Source: Symbiodinium sp. CCMP2592
Lineage: Eukaryota > Sar > Dinophyceae > Suessiales > Symbiodiniaceae
DNA length: 64,000 nucleotides
Reading direction: 5' to 3'
NCBI GenBank assembly: GCA_905221615.1
Contig: CAJNDT010003846.1
Location: 124,001 to 188,000 of the forward strand
Below the pieces are notes generated by a model, which was not told where the DNA came from, ran no database searches, and saw only the letters and a program-made list of their open reading frames with translations. Below, piece by piece: positions 45,301 through 61,776 of this stretch. Position 1 is the stretch's first letter. The number at the start of each line of letters is the position of its first letter. Made by a program: the position numbers and the translations under genes.

Positions 45301-47599
45301 CCTTTAGGCCACCGTGAAGCTGCGGCGGCACCACCTGCATCAGCCAAGGCATTGCTTGCCGGAAGCGAACAGACAAATACACCGAAAGCCAAACTGAAGC
45401 CAAGGAAATCGGGCGCGTGCCGCCGTCCGGCTTCGGAAGCAGAACGGTGAATGCATGAGACAAACCTGCAGGCCACTGAGGAGCTGTAGACGCCTCAAGC
45501 ACCTGCATAATGCTCAAGAACTTTTCTAAGATTATGTCTGGGACACATTGCAATTCAAACATGGACCACCCGTCAGGGCCACCTTTCGTAGAAGAGCGTT
45601 TCGCTGCCAACGCTTTTTTGAACTCTTGGACAGTAGGGGCAGGCAAAGCCCCGTCTGCACGAGCTTGCCCAACTTCATGTGCGTACTCACGTAAGAAAAG
45701 GTCAGCCGGAGGGACAGGACCCTGCAAGAAAGGACTCCAAGATTCGATGAGCAACTCATGCACGCGCGATGGCTCGGTGGCGAAACCTTCCCCGTCAGGA
45801 ACAGTGGGAGCAGGCGGGACAAACACTGTTGCATTAGCCCACTGAGTCACGTGCTTTTGACTAGATTGTAGCCACTCCCGCCATTTCACGATGCGTTCTT
45901 GCTTCAGATCCCGCGTCCATCGATCAATGCCGTTTTGAGCCAGGCCTAGCAACTGTTTCCAGGAGAACAACTGTTTGACTACACTCCACTCAGTATTCGT
46001 CAGATCGTGCCAAATCTGGTTTTGTACTGTAGTAAGGCAAGCTTCCCCGGGCTCGTCCCTACCGTTAGCCAAGGCTTTAAGGCCGCATAGGAGAGCAGCA
46101 GCCTTTTTGATGCGCTTCGTCACAACACATCCCTGAAAAGTCTTAACAACACGAGGGCCGTAGCGAAACTTGGGCAAAAGACCCCTCGGGTTGGAATCGC
46201 GACCCGTCGGCACCTCAAACAGCCGGCATAGAGACTCCGTGGCAGCTTCGCAAACCTGTGACCAAGCGGTTTCGCAATCTCCGTTTGCAAGCGCGCTATC
46301 AAAAACATGGCTATGGCACGACCACACCTGTGAACCAATGTCGTCCTGACAAGTGTCATCGCACTTAGCGGACTGTTCGCAGAGGGATTTACGCGGAACA
46401 ATAACCCAGTCGAAAGCTCGAAAGGCCTTCGCATGCATGGTAGCCGTAACAGCCCTATGTTGGCCAATGAAGCGTGAAGTGGATAAACAAGATGTGGCGA
46501 CAGTACCCGCAGCCGTGGAGTTGACCAGCAAGTGATCAATACGGGAAGTCCCTACTGAGTCACCGGCCCAACCTGCGGCAGAGTATGAATGTCGCGTTGA
46601 ATCCACACCCGAAGCCTCATTAGCAAGTACCCCGAACTCACCAGTACGAAGGACGCTTTGCAGCACCTCAGATTGATGACAATCAGTGTTGGCGTCCATT
46701 CCCACAACAACGGGTGCACCACCAAGAGAGCGACCGTGCTCAAAAACCTCTGACAGCAACTTTTCGTTAGCTGCAAAGTTGGTGTTAAGTCTCCCTTTGG
46801 AGGTACACCCCGAAACCCCATAAACGTTAAAAACATGAAGGAACCTGTTGCCTCTCCCAATGGCAATGCCCGCATGTAGGAACCTGCCTGCTTTGTGCAT
46901 TTGTCTCAGCGCCTGCGGAGGCTCAAAGAGTTGACACGACAGAGAATGCCGCACGACAATCGCAACACCCCCTTGCTTAGTAGTATTATGTACCTGCCCA
47001 TCCTTTCGATGAGCCACTGCATCCGTGGGATGCCCCCAAAGAACCTTGAAGCCTTGCTCCTGAAAATCTTTCGCCAATCGGACTTGTGCGGATTGGTTTA
47101 CCCTGGTTTCTTGGACGATAAAAACATCAAAAGGCCACTGCAAAAGCTCGTGCATGTGCTTTTCGAGAGAAGTGACGTTGATGGAACACAGCCTAATGTC
47201 GGGAACATGTTTGAAGCCCATGGCCCTCGAGCGCATAAGCACAGCAGGAACGAAAAGGGAAGCAGCCCTCTGGCATAACGAATGCTCCATAGTGCACTGG
47301 AGTTCCCCACAAAGCTTGCAAGCATCAGGCGACTCGTGAGGCCGACCTGCTAATTGGATTTGACCGCGCGGTGTCACGGTCGATGGCGACGAGCAACCAC
47401 ACTCAACACGATTGCACCATATGCAAGCAGCACGCGCACTGCAGTGAGCAGAATCGCGAGCTAATTGACAACCTGCCGGCGATGTTTTACTTCGGAGGCG
47501 AACGCGAGCGCTCGCTGTGCTGGCTTCTCTGGGACTGCAAGAGACGAAAAATGTCAGCGAACTGCTTGTTGGATTCCTGGGCAGACTCCTTGATCTGGC
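42350..47599 (-). CDS. LINE ORF2: endonuclease, reverse transcriptase, RNase H
   Basis: The frame is open from 47599 with the first ATG only at 47290; GTG at 47377 is used here as residue 1 (1675 residues). In order: zinc-binding cysteines (CKLC...C...H...C, 20-35, and more upstream); APE endonuclease with QET (89-91), GMDANTD (226-232) and RIDH (279-282); reverse transcriptase with PISLAS (656-661), motif [10 protein letters not shown] (721-729), motif B QGCPIS (781-786) and motif C FLDD (813-816); a CCHC finger (C1158, C1161, H1170, C1174); RNase H with TDGS (1241), AEVYA (1286), CDCKW (D1317), PGHC (H1370) and GNEAAD (D1393). About 280 further residues follow, of unknown role. All catalytic residues are present. 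The protein nicks the target, primes reverse transcription there and degrades the RNA strand. The frame overlaps ORF1 by 113 bases in +1 phase. Confidence 0.9.
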   Translation of the reverse strand, partial: ARSRSLPRNPTSSSLTFFVSCSPREASTASARVRLRSKTSPAGCQLARDSAHCSARAACIWCNRVECGCSSPSTVTPRGQIQLAGRPHESPDACKLCGELQCTMEHSLCQRAASLFVPAVLMRSRAMGFKHVPDIRLCSINVTSLEKHMHELLQWPFDVFIVQETRVNQSAQVRLAKDFQEQGFKVLWGHPTDAVAHRKDGQVHNTTKQGGVAIVVRHSLSCQLFEPPQALRQMHKAGRFLHAGIAIGRGNRFLHVFNVYGVSGCTSKGRLNTNFAANEKLLSEVFEHGRSLGGAPVVVGMDANTDCHQSEVLQSVLRTGEFGVLANEASGVDSTRHSYSAAGWAGDSVGTSRIDHLLVNSTAAGTVATSCLSTSRFIGQHRAVTATMHAKAFRAFDWVIVPRKSLCEQSAKCDDTCQDDIGSQVWSCHSHVFDSALANGDCETAWSQVCEAATESLCRLFEVPTGRDSNPRGLLPKFRYGPRVVKTFQGCVVTKRIKKAAALLCGLKALANGRDEPGEACLTTVQNQIWHDLTNTEWSVVKQLFSWKQLLGLAQNGIDRWTRDLKQERIVKWREWLQSSQKHVTQWANATVFVPPAPTVPDGEGFATEPSRVHELLIESWSPFLQGPVPPADLFLREYAHEVGQARADGALPAPTVQEFKKALAAKRSSTKGGPDGWSMFELQCVPDIILEKFLSIMQVLEASTAPQWPAGLSHAFTVLLPKPDGGTRPISLASVWLSVYLSVRFRQAMPWLMQVVPPQLHGGLKGRNVLTSELLPALELQAAMEKGEAIVGLTHDRQKCFDMFKADFVCPVLIALGLDLGFVRALQARYTTLQRVFRFGQSFGNWWSSQSLLQGCPISVLCCNAVFAILARRVSNTLPSVGVSFFLDDSKLRAKLRDAKHLEQACLEFRKFDTLSGQRLNPKKCRGFGTSVPARQAARALLPPEGAVELHPTSLGIPIPTSFKGYKKASESRFEKQFLRLRKIAQLPGPKTYKTAVVESLILPSIMHGVVIACPSETLLRSLRSSILGVIFSTKQKLKEPNLLMIFAFRTHRVDPQSAVAFNVLSLVRQAALSDPLVAQLLRDFLAGPDPTMPGPFYCIREMLGYLGWELVDSDLWSWSRPNDVNISFLWPQALFQHELRRSLRYMLLQKVAKRKDTEGLLGLHPHSEVVSHLLRSSDQVLSKVISGSASLEYESPSPALLRGWIQQVLCGSTRTGDRLKAANIWDDDCCPGCREVRETPPHVFQCPAWSPTHPSVLLPPDCSQDPRFQTSAFLCLSVLTEPEWCLTRRQGLLSWDDRVNRNRWPAMPLVIHTDGSTLDNSCQSATFAGAAYVAFFRGSPCRSFNCVVPGLQQGSDRAEVYALTHALGKLEVVARDSPAPRMPVILKCDCKWVVDRFLLITKYPEGLGVNEAHYDLWRRITSTVRSLRDLGCEVQAQWIPGHCTVRDVANGVISSQDLAGNEAADAGAKKAARRAAELLGCKDIRKSWDRDCEICIKRQLHNVAVINKRWKALKALVPEETSDLSDGEHTRGEPVTSHSSSSVSLSLAARGACEDLLEYVPSAEDIRQCKREVPHFAWKPCGDTSVHAFEGLRFSRAQANYSWHFPSETLDACCEYFHKLSWSPGGKITMLELFCDFYAFTGASLVNRKAGRLRPLSTASDYACSFAAAVRALPKQFQEGLLAHPATRVLCSHLTQFGLPKQAESLSMRPILRCPDKVHAFLTWARMHSSPFKTWHFRMPLHILHKG

Positions 47600-49595
47600 T
47601 CATGATTTGCTGGTGCTGTGCTTCCTGCGTCGTTGCGATTCTGGTGATGTCTCCGCCCTGGCGCGTAACAACCGCCTCGAGTTGGCCGAATCTGGCCTCA
47701 TTGACTTGCTGCTGCTTTTGCACAGCTGCCGCTACGAAATCCTGCATTTCACGTTTCAACTGCTCAGACCGATCATTCAGGGGACCTGGCATGGCGACAT
47801 CCGCCGATGGGGCCGGTGAGCACTGGGGCACAAACTTTGACGATGTGGCCTTGGCCTGTGTGGCTGGTTTCTGCTTAGGGGTAATGCTCACTAAGGCCTG
47901 GTTGATGGACACTGTTTCAGCGGAGGGCTCAGTGGCGGAACCTACAACCGCAACTAAACCTCCTTCCCTATGAGCCGGGCGCAAGCTTACAACCTTTACT
48001 TCCCACCCCCACCCTTTCAAGGCATCGCGAAGGGTTGACGCTGTCGTGTCAGCCGGCAGGCCTCGGACGAAGTAAAACCTGCTACACTGGATCTCCCAAC
48101 CTGGCTTGAGAGCATAGCCAGGATTGATTTCGCTTAGCAAAGCTTTCAGCTCAGACGGCTTTGTGACCAGGCCCAAGCGCGTTTTCACACAAGCCAGTCC
48201 TACGACAACATGTGAATGTTTCTGTTGTGCCAACTGGGCATCCTGCATCGTCGCACCTTCTGGCAACCAAGCAACTGCCTCATCAGGAGATTCTTCAATC
48301 TTACGACGAAGGAAAACCCCACACTCGCCGCATGAAGCCCTTAGCTTGCGATACGTAGCCTCCTTGATGCGGCACGTGGCCTGGAAAGCATCAGCATCCC
48401 AGGTAGGTTTCGGTAGCCATCTCTTGGTGAACCAGTTCTCAGGCGTATCAACGCAGTCTTCAAACAAAAGGCTCTTTAAGGTCTTAATGGGGTTTTCCCA
48501 GAGACGCTTCCAATCAGACTCAGACATAAAGTGCTTGGACACATGGATAACAACCTCAATGTTTGCAGGCGCTTCCATCTTGACAATGGGTGTATCTTTC
48601 AACTGCACCTTGACATCTCCTAGCTGAGCAATCCAACCCTTGACACGGTGAATACCCCCTTGCTTGTCTGCTGCCATGCACGTGATGCTTTCCGTTGACA
48701 TGGGGAGAGCTGGCGCCTCAGGAGAAAGCACCACGACTGCAAGTGCTGATAGCGACCACTTGTCAGAGACACCTGCTAACAGACTGGAGGCCGTATTGGC
48801 ATCCATGGCTGCAATCCCAACTGCATTACGCTTCACGTCTTTTGGCAACAGAACGGTGAGCGACTCACCTACAGCTGATACCCAATCCTGCGCACGCAAG
48901 CACACTTCAACGGACCTGGCCTTTTTGGATAGACCTCGAGCGGCTTTATCGACTACATCGTGACTGCTGCTTGAAGTGGTTACTGCGTTGGACCAGGGAT
49001 CAGATCTATCCCACGGGTCGGGCGATTTAGTGTGAGGCTGCAGAGCCTTCTGCTTCGCATGAAACACTCGGGATTCTCCGGGAGTTAGAATGCGAAACTT
49101 TGCCACGTTAGCCAACTGCTTAATCCCACGCCACTGCTCTACCGGCTCGGGAATCTGCAACATACTCTCTAGCGAGTCTGACGCAACACTTGCCCTAAGC
49201 AGTTTGACATGCTCACTCAGCACTTCCTTAGGGACCCCGTGTTCAAGCAGAATGGCTTCAACAGAAGAGCCGTTACCGAAAAGCGCATGCATCAGTCGGT
49301 TGCGGGAAGCTGCAAGCACGTGCAGCAGGCCACTAGAAACCCCTAGAAAAAACCCAAAGAAACCCGGACAAACGAAGGGAAGAAACACAACTTTGTCCAA
49401 GATTGCATCCAAGCTTGCATCGCGACACTGCTCGAGGATCTTCGGCTGCGGGTACCGGGACGACTGACACGAATCCTCTGCCCGGCGGATTCCTTCCTGG
49501 TCCTGGATCTTGGCCTTCACGCTCTCGATGGTGTCAGACGCCTCCACTTCCAGTGTGATGGTTCTGCCGGTCAGCGTCTTGACAAAGATCTGCAT
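47487..49595 (-). CDS. LINE ORF1 with truncated N-terminal ubiquitin
   Basis: ATG at 49595, 702 residues. Residues 1-36 are ubiquitin with a few substitutions (K11R, P19A, N25S, K33Q), ending after E-G-I at the close of the helix, before the Pro-Pro and the C-terminal Gly-Gly. Without Gly75-Gly76 it cannot be cleaved off as a normal ubiquitin fusion. Then come a hydrophobic segment (about 69-97), a long middle region, an RRM-like piece (about 505-560, [12 protein letters not shown] with TLRDAL helix) and a coiled coil (about 620-690), ending in an S/R-rich tail. RRM plus coiled coil fits the nucleic-acid-chaperone role of LINE ORF1 proteins, which coat the element RNA. ORF2 begins in the +1 frame before this stop. 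The alternative is that the ubiquitin part belongs to a host gene into which the LINE inserted. Confidence 0.8.
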   Translation of the reverse strand: MQIFVKTLTGRTITLEVEASDTIESVKAKIQDQEGIRRAEDSCQSSRYPQPKILEQCRDASLDAILDKVVFLPFVCPGFFGFFLGVSSGLLHVLAASRNRLMHALFGNGSSVEAILLEHGVPKEVLSEHVKLLRASVASDSLESMLQIPEPVEQWRGIKQLANVAKFRILTPGESRVFHAKQKALQPHTKSPDPWDRSDPWSNAVTTSSSSHDVVDKAARGLSKKARSVEVCLRAQDWVSAVGESLTVLLPKDVKRNAVGIAAMDANTASSLLAGVSDKWSLSALAVVVLSPEAPALPMSTESITCMAADKQGGIHRVKGWIAQLGDVKVQLKDTPIVKMEAPANIEVVIHVSKHFMSESDWKRLWENPIKTLKSLLFEDCVDTPENWFTKRWLPKPTWDADAFQATCRIKEATYRKLRASCGECGVFLRRKIEESPDEAVAWLPEGATMQDAQLAQQKHSHVVVGLACVKTRLGLVTKPSELKALLSEINPGYALKPGWEIQCSRFYFVRGLPADTTASTLRDALKGWGWEVKVVSLRPAHREGGLVAVVGSATEPSAETVSINQALVSITPKQKPATQAKATSSKFVPQCSPAPSADVAMPGPLNDRSEQLKREMQDFVAAAVQKQQQVNEARFGQLEAVVTRQGGDITRIATTQEAQHQQIMSQIKESAQESNKQFADIFRLLQSQRSQHSERSRSPPK

Positions 49596-49597
49596 GG

Positions 49598-49648
49598 CTG
49601 CGCAAAAATGGCTGCTCCCTGCTTGCTGCTTGAGCCATCGCCATTTTG
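49598..49648 (-). promoter_or_regulatory. Spliced-leader-like relics in the ORF1 leader
   Basis: Reading the minus strand toward the ORF1 ATG: TGGCTCAAG (49637-49629), the last nine bases of the dinoflagellate SL, then AGCCATTTTTGCGCAG (49613-49598), close to the SL middle and end (AGCCATTTTGGCTCAAG), two bases before the ATG. Tandem partial SLs are known at the 5' ends of recycled dinoflagellate mRNAs. The matches are short and imperfect. Confidence 0.35.
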
Positions 49649-49649
49649 T

Positions 49650-49685
49650 CTAGGGTTTAAGGGTTTAGGGTTTAGGGGGTTTAGA
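49650..49685. repeat. Telomere-like tract at the LINE 5' end
   Basis: GGGTTTAAGGGTTTAGGGTT followed by TAGGGGGTTTAG: five imperfect TTTAGGG units. They begin about 55 bases upstream of the ORF1 ATG. Confidence 0.8.
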
Positions 49686-49785
49686 TCTAGAGACGGGTCT
49701 TGTCTAAGGAATGTTTAAGGGGATCTTGAAGGTACGGGCATACACTGGTGCTTTCAGTTAGAACGTAGGCCTGAACCATAATATG

Positions 49786-49892
49786 GGGGCCTTAATAATT
49801 AGAACAGGGTTTCGGGGCACATTATACCATATGATGTCTAATAAGGAACCCCCCAAAATAGTATTGGTAATTCTCAAGGCTCCTACACCGTA
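49786..49892. mobile_element. MITE-like element, family 7 (copy 3)
   Basis: The left arm GCCTTAATAATTAGAACAGG and the right arm (TGGTAATTCTCAAGGC) are imperfect inverted repeats. Inside is CGGGGCACATTATACC, then AAGGAACCCCCCAAAATAGT, as in the copies at 902 and (inverted) 29239. Confidence 0.65.
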
Positions 49893-50881
49893 AATAGCAG
49901 GATCCTGATTACAAGGACCCGAAACAAAAAGGTCCCCCTAATCCTCCCGTATTCGCTGTGCAAACTCCACCCCTAAACCCTATTTTTCGAAAAATTTACG
50001 AACCTCCCATAGTCCATACTAACCTAAACCCTAAACCCTAAACATCCCTTTAAAGGGGCCCTTTAGCTTATAAATTAGCTATAAAGTCTTCGCGCGAAGC
50101 CCTCAGAGCCCTTAGCCCGGGCCTCCGCGGAGCTGCGCAGCGCTCCGGGCCTTCGGAGGCGGCTTCCCAGAGACTCCAATACCCCCTTAATTAAGGAATC
50201 CTTTCAGGGATCTATAAGGGATCTATAGGGTTTAGGGGATTCTAATATCCCTTAAGTAAGGAATATACCCTTAAATTAGGGTAGGGCCCTATGATTTAAG
50301 GTATATATTCCTTAATTAAGGGATATTGGAGTCTCTGGGTTGGGGGCTGAAGTGGTGGCCTTTAAAGGGGCCCTTCAAGGAACAGGCTCTTAAAGGCGCC
50401 CTTAAAAGGGACCTTAAAGGGGCCGTTTTATGGGATACTGTACTGGGCTGCGGGTTACTACAGTAAAGGGTTCTATAATACGCGTTCAGGGTTTATTCTC
50501 TCGTTCTGATTAGGTGTCCTCTTTTTCGATCCTGAGGGCTGTTTCTGAGACTCACACTGGGACGAATGCAGGCAAGCTTTAAGTTCTGTGGGTTTAACTT
50601 TGAAGGCCTGGAGGTCGGCTTGGAGCTTGTGGCTTCGGCAATTGTAAAGGTCAACAGGTAAACACAAAATGTTTGCTGTCTACAACGGGCACACTGCTAC
50701 TAGTAGCAGCTCATACCGTACCGGTTCCACGTCCAACGGCTGCATTGATATGATGTGGATAGCACTGACAAGGCCGAATGGATCAAACGACCATAGGGTA
50801 GCGGCCGAACGTGTGGGATTTTGGGGATCTGAATGTGGAACAACGCCGGTGATTTTCGCTCCTAGTTGGTCTAGAGTCTAA
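49893..50881. other. Palindrome-rich spacer between LINE and tubulin array
   Basis: No gene. It contains telomere-like repeats at 50022-50044, a GC-rich inverted segment at about 50088-50165, a long palindromic element (50169-50339) and repeated TTTAAAGGGGCCCTT-type palindromes on both of its sides (about 50047-50065 and 50362-50430). Short frames at 50473-50881 have no domain. Confidence 0.6.
50169..50339. mobile_element. MITE-like element with CCCAGAGACTCCAATA arms
   Basis: The left end CCCAGAGACTCCAATACCCC continues CTTAATTAAGGAAT; the right end, read on the other strand, is CCCAGAGACTCCAATATCCC continuing TTAATTAAGGAAT. The arms are about 33 bp, with nested smaller palindromes inside (GGGATCTATAAGGGATCTAT, GTAGGGCCCTA). 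Non-coding. Confidence 0.8.
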
Positions 50882-51196
50882 AGGTTGCAGTGTCTCTGGT
50901 CCCGCCCTGTGCGGACCCTGTGAGCCTCAGCTCACCTGAATTCGAAGCCATCTTAAAGCTACTGGCAACTGCAAGGGGGCACCGCGGCCTCAGCAAGGCT
51001 CACAGTCTGCCACTGCCGTCTCTCTGCAATGACAGCAGGATGATGGCATAATTGTACGGAATTTAAACGTGGCCATCGCCGTCCTGTAGACCTTCAAAGC
51101 GGCACAGGAGGTCGGTGCAAGCCAAAGGGAAAACTGTCACTGTAGCGGCCTTCGCCACTGCTTACACTTACACAACTTCCTACAGCTGCACTTTTC

Positions 51197-52138
51197 TCAG
51201 GCAGCTTTCCCAGCCTTCACGACGGGGACGAGGCCACCGGCCACCGCCGCCATGATGGCCGCGGGGATCAGTGCTGCCTGTGCGCCCCATGCAGGGTGCG
51301 TCTCCATGGCCGCCACGCCACCCAGGCCGAAGAAGAAGATGCCGGAGCCGAAGAGGAAGACCTTCAGCAGGGTGGGCGGCTCGGCACCGTCCGTCTGCGC
51401 CCTGGCCCACAAGCCCAGGCCCACACCGAAGTCGGTCAAATAGCCAGTGAAGTGCGTCGTGCAAACGGGAAGGGAGCTGCATCGACGAGTGATGCCATTC
51501 TGGATGCCCTGCGAGAAGGCCCACAAGAACAGGCACTCGGAGGCATCATCATTGGCAATGCCGGTTTGGGCCTTGCAGTAGTGCACCAGGCAACCGAACA
51601 TGACGGCGAAGGCTGCTGCCAACAGGTTGGGCGAGTAGCGCCCCTGGTAGATGGCCTCCTGGTCACACTTGCTGAAGCCGGCCACAAAAGATCCGGTGGC
51701 AAAGGAGAGCATCAGGTGGAAGAACTTGATGCCACCGTTCATGATGAGACGTCCGGTGTGGCTGGTGTTGCCCGTCTGGTGGGACACGGTCATGCCCATG
51801 TCGATGATGGCCAGGGCGTTCACGAAGCCAGACGTGAAGCAGAGAATGTTGGAGATCATGACGAAGCTGCTGTAGTCGGGGCGCTTCTCCGCTGGACCCG
51901 CTGCTGCCGGCTGTGCTTGTTCGGTGTATGCAAAGGCACCGCAGGCGATCATCAGCGCCAAAGAAACGAACAGGGCGTGGTCGGCGATGGTCCTGGCCAT
52001 GCCGGATGACTCCTGTACGACTGGCTCTGTGAAGGCATGCTGGCTTTGGAAGCTCCACAGCGCGCAGACGCCAAGTGCCAGGAGTGCAGCGCCGCGCACG
52101 CGGCTGCTCCTGGCACGGGTGCTCAACATGGCCGGCAT
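51197..52138 (-). CDS. DUF1275/YoaK-like multi-pass membrane protein, unit A
   Basis: 313 residues from ATG at 52138. The N-terminus is basic with a hydrophobic stretch (17-31), as in a signal or transit peptide. About seven membrane segments follow (53-72, 92-112, 136-155, 171-187, 202-215, 258-277, 286-306). DUF1275 hallmarks are SGFVNALAII (103-112), VSHQTGN (118-124), GIQNGITR (211-218) and TTHFTGYLTDFG (227-238). The family is widespread in bacteria and its transport role is not settled, so function is unknown here. The frame has no intron. A pyrimidine-rich tract and CAG about 27 bases upstream of the ATG would serve as a trans-splice acceptor. The beta-tubulin stop of the same unit is 391 bp upstream. 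Confidence 0.85.
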   Translation of the reverse strand: MPAMLSTRARSSRVRGAALLALGVCALWSFQSQHAFTEPVVQESSGMARTIADHALFVSLALMIACGAFAYTEQAQPAAAGPAEKRPDYSSFVMISNILCFTSGFVNALAIIDMGMTVSHQTGNTSHTGRLIMNGGIKFFHLMLSFATGSFVAGFSKCDQEAIYQGRYSPNLLAAAFAVMFGCLVHYCKAQTGIANDDASECLFLWAFSQGIQNGITRRCSSLPVCTTHFTGYLTDFGVGLGLWARAQTDGAEPPTLLKVFLFGSGIFFFGLGGVAAMETHPAWGAQAALIPAAIMAAVAGGLVPVVKAGKAA

Positions 52139-52164
52139 GATGGAGGCTCGACGCCGCCTGCGGG

Positions 52165-52199
52165 CTGCAAAGGGGAAACAGCGAGCAAAATGCTGCGGA
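52165..52199 (-). promoter_or_regulatory. Putative trans-splice acceptor and SL-like sequence
   Basis: The minus strand reads TCCGCAGCATTTTGCTC (52199-52183), similar to the dinoflagellate SL start with two single-base gaps, then GTTTCCCCTTTGCAG (ending at 52165), a polypyrimidine tract with AG. The latter is a plausible SL addition site for the YoaK-like mRNA. The SL likeness may be chance. Confidence 0.35.
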
Positions 52200-52529
52200 T
52201 CATCGGCACAGAGGGAAACCGAATAGCAATCTCGACTCTAAGAGATGTGTTGGACGAGTCACAAGTCACAAGTCTGTATAACGATGCAGCAGTGTGCGCA
52301 TTTTATCGTCGGCTGCTTTCGAAGCGCAACTGGGACGCCGAACACGTGGCATACCACGCGAGGCTGCAACCGGGGGAGAGTGGGGCGATGGAGTACATGA
52401 CTGCGGGTCTATCGGGGATTGTGGGACTGAAAACAAGTCTTGGAAGGCCTGCAAGACACCGATGGCTTCCGAAAAGTTTCGGGAAACCGTCGAAGCCGAA
52501 TTATTGTCGCTTGGACGAAAAGGTTCGGC

Positions 52530-56015
<3,486 letters not shown>

Positions 56016-56529
56016 GGTAGGAATGCGGAATCGGGAGTTCGAAAGAAATGTCGAGAGGCTGCTGCTTACAGCTGAACACCTTGAGCCAGGCATGGCAAGC
56101 AACCCGACATTCCGACAACCGATGCGCCCTCAGGAACGTGCAAGCAGTGGTGGCAAAGACAAGAGAGACCATGGTGGCGATCGCGCCCGTGCATCTTTCG
56201 GAGTACTCGGCGTGGTCTGGAGGTTGCAGTGTCTCTGGTCCGACCCTGTGCGGACCCTGTGAGCCTCAGCTCAACCTGAATTCGACGCCATCTTAAAGCT
56301 ACTGGCAACTGCAAGGGGGCACCGCGGCCTCAGCAAGCCTCACAGTCTGCCACTGCCGTCTCTCTGCGATATTCTGCGATGACAGGCGCATGATGGCATA
56401 ATTGTACGGAATTTAAACGTGGCCACCGCCGTCCTAGACCTTCAAAGCGGCACAGGCGGTCGGCGCCAGCCAAGGGGAAAACTGTCACTGTAGCGGCCTT
56501 CGCCACCACTTCCTACAGCTGCGCTTTCC
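56016..56529. other. Spacer between unit A tubulin and unit B YoaK-like gene
   Basis: 514 bp holding the 5' leader of the unit A tubulin gene and the 3' region of the unit B YoaK-like gene. No TATA-like box stands out, as is usual in dinoflagellates. The same spacer recurs at 61252-61776 and, partly, at 50884-51196. Confidence 0.7.
56080..56096 (-). promoter_or_regulatory. SL-like sequence upstream of beta-tubulin, unit A
   Basis: The minus strand reads GCCATGCCTGGCTCAAG, 64 bases before the ATG. The dinoflagellate SL ends GCCATTTTGGCTCAAG, so 14 positions match with one inserted base. Unit B carries the same sequence apart from its first base at 61331-61316. It may be a relict spliced leader. 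Confidence 0.4.
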
Positions 56530-57471
56530 TCAAGCAGCTTTCCCAGCCTTCACGACAGGGATGAGGCCACCGGCCACCGCCGCCATGATGGCCGCGGGGA
56601 TCAGTGCTGCCTGTGCGCCCCACGCAGGGTGCGTCTCCATGGCCGCCACGCCACCAAGACCGAAGAAGAAGATGCCGGAGCCGAAGAGGAAGACCTTCAG
56701 CAGGGTGGGCGGCTCGGCACCGTCCGTCTGCGCCCGGGCCCACAAGCCCAGGCCCACACCGAAGTCGGTCAAATAGCCAGTGAAGTGCGTCGTGCAAACG
56801 GGAAGGGAGCTGCATCGACGAGTGATGCCATTCTGGATGCCCTGCGAGAAGGCCCACAAGAACAGGCACTCGGAGGCATCATCATTGGCAATGCCGGCTT
56901 GGGCCTTGCAGTAGTGCACCAGGCAACCGAACATGACGGCGAAGGCTGCTGCCAACAGGTTGGGCGAGTAGCGCCCCTGGTAGATGGCCTCCTGGTCACA
57001 CTTGCTGAAGCCGGCCACAAAAGATCCGGTGGCAAAGGAGAGCATCAGGTGGAAGAACTTGATGCCACCGTTCATGATGAGACGTCCGGTGTGGCTGGTG
57101 TTGCCCGTCTGGTGGGACACGGTCATGCCCATGTCGATGATGGCCAGGGCGTTCACGAAGCCAGACGTGAAGCAGAGAATGTTGGAGATCATGACGAAGC
57201 TGCTGTAGTCGGGGCGCTTCTCCGCTGGACCCGCTGCTGCCGGCTGTGCTTGTTCGGTGTACGCAAAGGCACCGCAGGCGATCATCAGCGCCAAAGAAAC
57301 GAACAGGGCGTGGTCGGCGATGGTCCTGGCCATGCCGGATGACTCCTGTACGACTGGTTCGCTGAAGGCATGCTGGCTTTGGAAGCTCCACAGCGCGCAG
57401 ACGCCAAGTGCCAGGAGCGCAGCACCGCGCACGCGGCTGCTCCTGGCACGGGTGCTCAACATGGCCGGCAT
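56530..57471 (-). CDS. DUF1275/YoaK-like multi-pass membrane protein, unit B
   Basis: 313 residues, intact, from ATG at 57471. It differs from the unit A protein at only three positions I can see (T37S, T192A, V304I). All family motifs are retained. It sits in the same place in the repeat unit, 391 bp 3' of the unit B tubulin stop. Confidence 0.85.
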   Translation of the reverse strand: MPAMLSTRARSSRVRGAALLALGVCALWSFQSQHAFSEPVVQESSGMARTIADHALFVSLALMIACGAFAYTEQAQPAAAGPAEKRPDYSSFVMISNILCFTSGFVNALAIIDMGMTVSHQTGNTSHTGRLIMNGGIKFFHLMLSFATGSFVAGFSKCDQEAIYQGRYSPNLLAAAFAVMFGCLVHYCKAQAGIANDDASECLFLWAFSQGIQNGITRRCSSLPVCTTHFTGYLTDFGVGLGLWARAQTDGAEPPTLLKVFLFGSGIFFFGLGGVAAMETHPAWGAQAALIPAAIMAAVAGGLIPVVKAGKAA

Positions 57472-57862
57472 GATGGAGGCTCGACGCCGCCTGCGGGCTG
57501 CAAAGGGGAAACAGCGAGCAAAATGCTGCGGATCATCGGCACAGCGGGAATCCGAACAGCAATCTCGACTCTAAGAGATGTGTTGGACGAGTCACAAGTC
57601 ACAAGTCAGTATAACGACGCAGCAGTGTGCGCATTTTATCGTCGGCTGCTTTCGAAGCGCAACTGGGACGCCGAACACGTGGCATACCACGCGAGGCTGC
57701 AACTGGGGGAGAGTGGGGCGATGGAGTACATGACTGCGGGTCTATCGGGGATTGTGGGACTGAACACAAGTCTTGGAAGGCCTGCAAGACACCGATGGCT
57801 TCCGAAAAGTTTCGGGAAACCGTCGAAGCCGAATTATTGTCGTTTGGACGAAAACGTTCGGC

Positions 57863-61251
<3,389 letters not shown>

Positions 61252-61776
61252 GGTAGGAATGCGGAATCGGGAGTTCGAAAGAAATGTCGAGAGGCTGCTG
61301 CTTACAGCTGAACACCTTGAGCCAGGCATGGTAAGCAACCCGACATTGCGACAACCGATGCACTCTCAGGAACGTGCAAGCAGTGGTGGCAAAGACAAGA
61401 GAGACCATGGTGGCGATCGCGCCCGTGCATCTTTCGGAGTACTCGGCGTAGTCTGGAGGTTGCAGTGTCTCTGGTCCGACCCTGTGCGGACCCTGTGAGC
61501 CTCAGCTCAACCTGAATTCGACGCCATCTTAAAGCTACTGGCAACTGCAAGGGGGCACCGCGGCCTCAGCAAGGCTCACAGTCTGCCACTGCCGTCTCTC
61601 TGCGATGACAGGCGGATGATGGCATAATTGTGTACGGAATTTAAACGTGGCCACCGCCGTCCGAGACCTTCAAAGCGGCACAGGAGGTCGGCGCCAGCCA
61701 AAGGGAAAACTGTCACTGTAGCGGCCTTCGCCGCTACTTACACTACTTCCTACAGCTTTGCTCTTCTCAAGCAGCT
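61252..61776. other. Spacer between unit B tubulin and unit C YoaK-like gene
   Basis: Third instance of the array spacer. Small indels separate it from the other two (for example in the run before the YoaK-like stop). It contains an SL-like site at 61331-61316. Confidence 0.7.

Larger units (their letters stand above)
42350..49680 (-). mobile_element. Non-LTR retrotransposon (LINE) with ORF1 and ORF2
   Basis: Two long intact frames in the order expected for a LINE: ORF1 (49595-47487) and ORF2 (47599-42350). ORF2 has an APE-type endonuclease, reverse transcriptase, zinc finger and RNase H. No LTRs were found. The 5' end is abutted by TTTAGGG-type repeats (49650-49685). The 3' end is not defined. 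Intact frames suggest a recent insertion. RNase H downstream of RT with an APE endonuclease places it among the I/Tad-like groups in broad terms; clade assignment needs a tree. Confidence 0.85.

Noticed and set aside
51296-52009. Plus-strand 237-residue frame, repeated at 56629-57342 and 61870-62448
   Set aside because: It is the shadow of the YoaK-like gene. The minus-strand product has family motifs and membrane segments; the plus-strand one has none.
51197-52138. Bacterial contamination, because DUF1275 is mainly bacterial
   Set aside because: The gene alternates with intron-containing beta-tubulin in three consecutive units, so it is resident in the nuclear genome.
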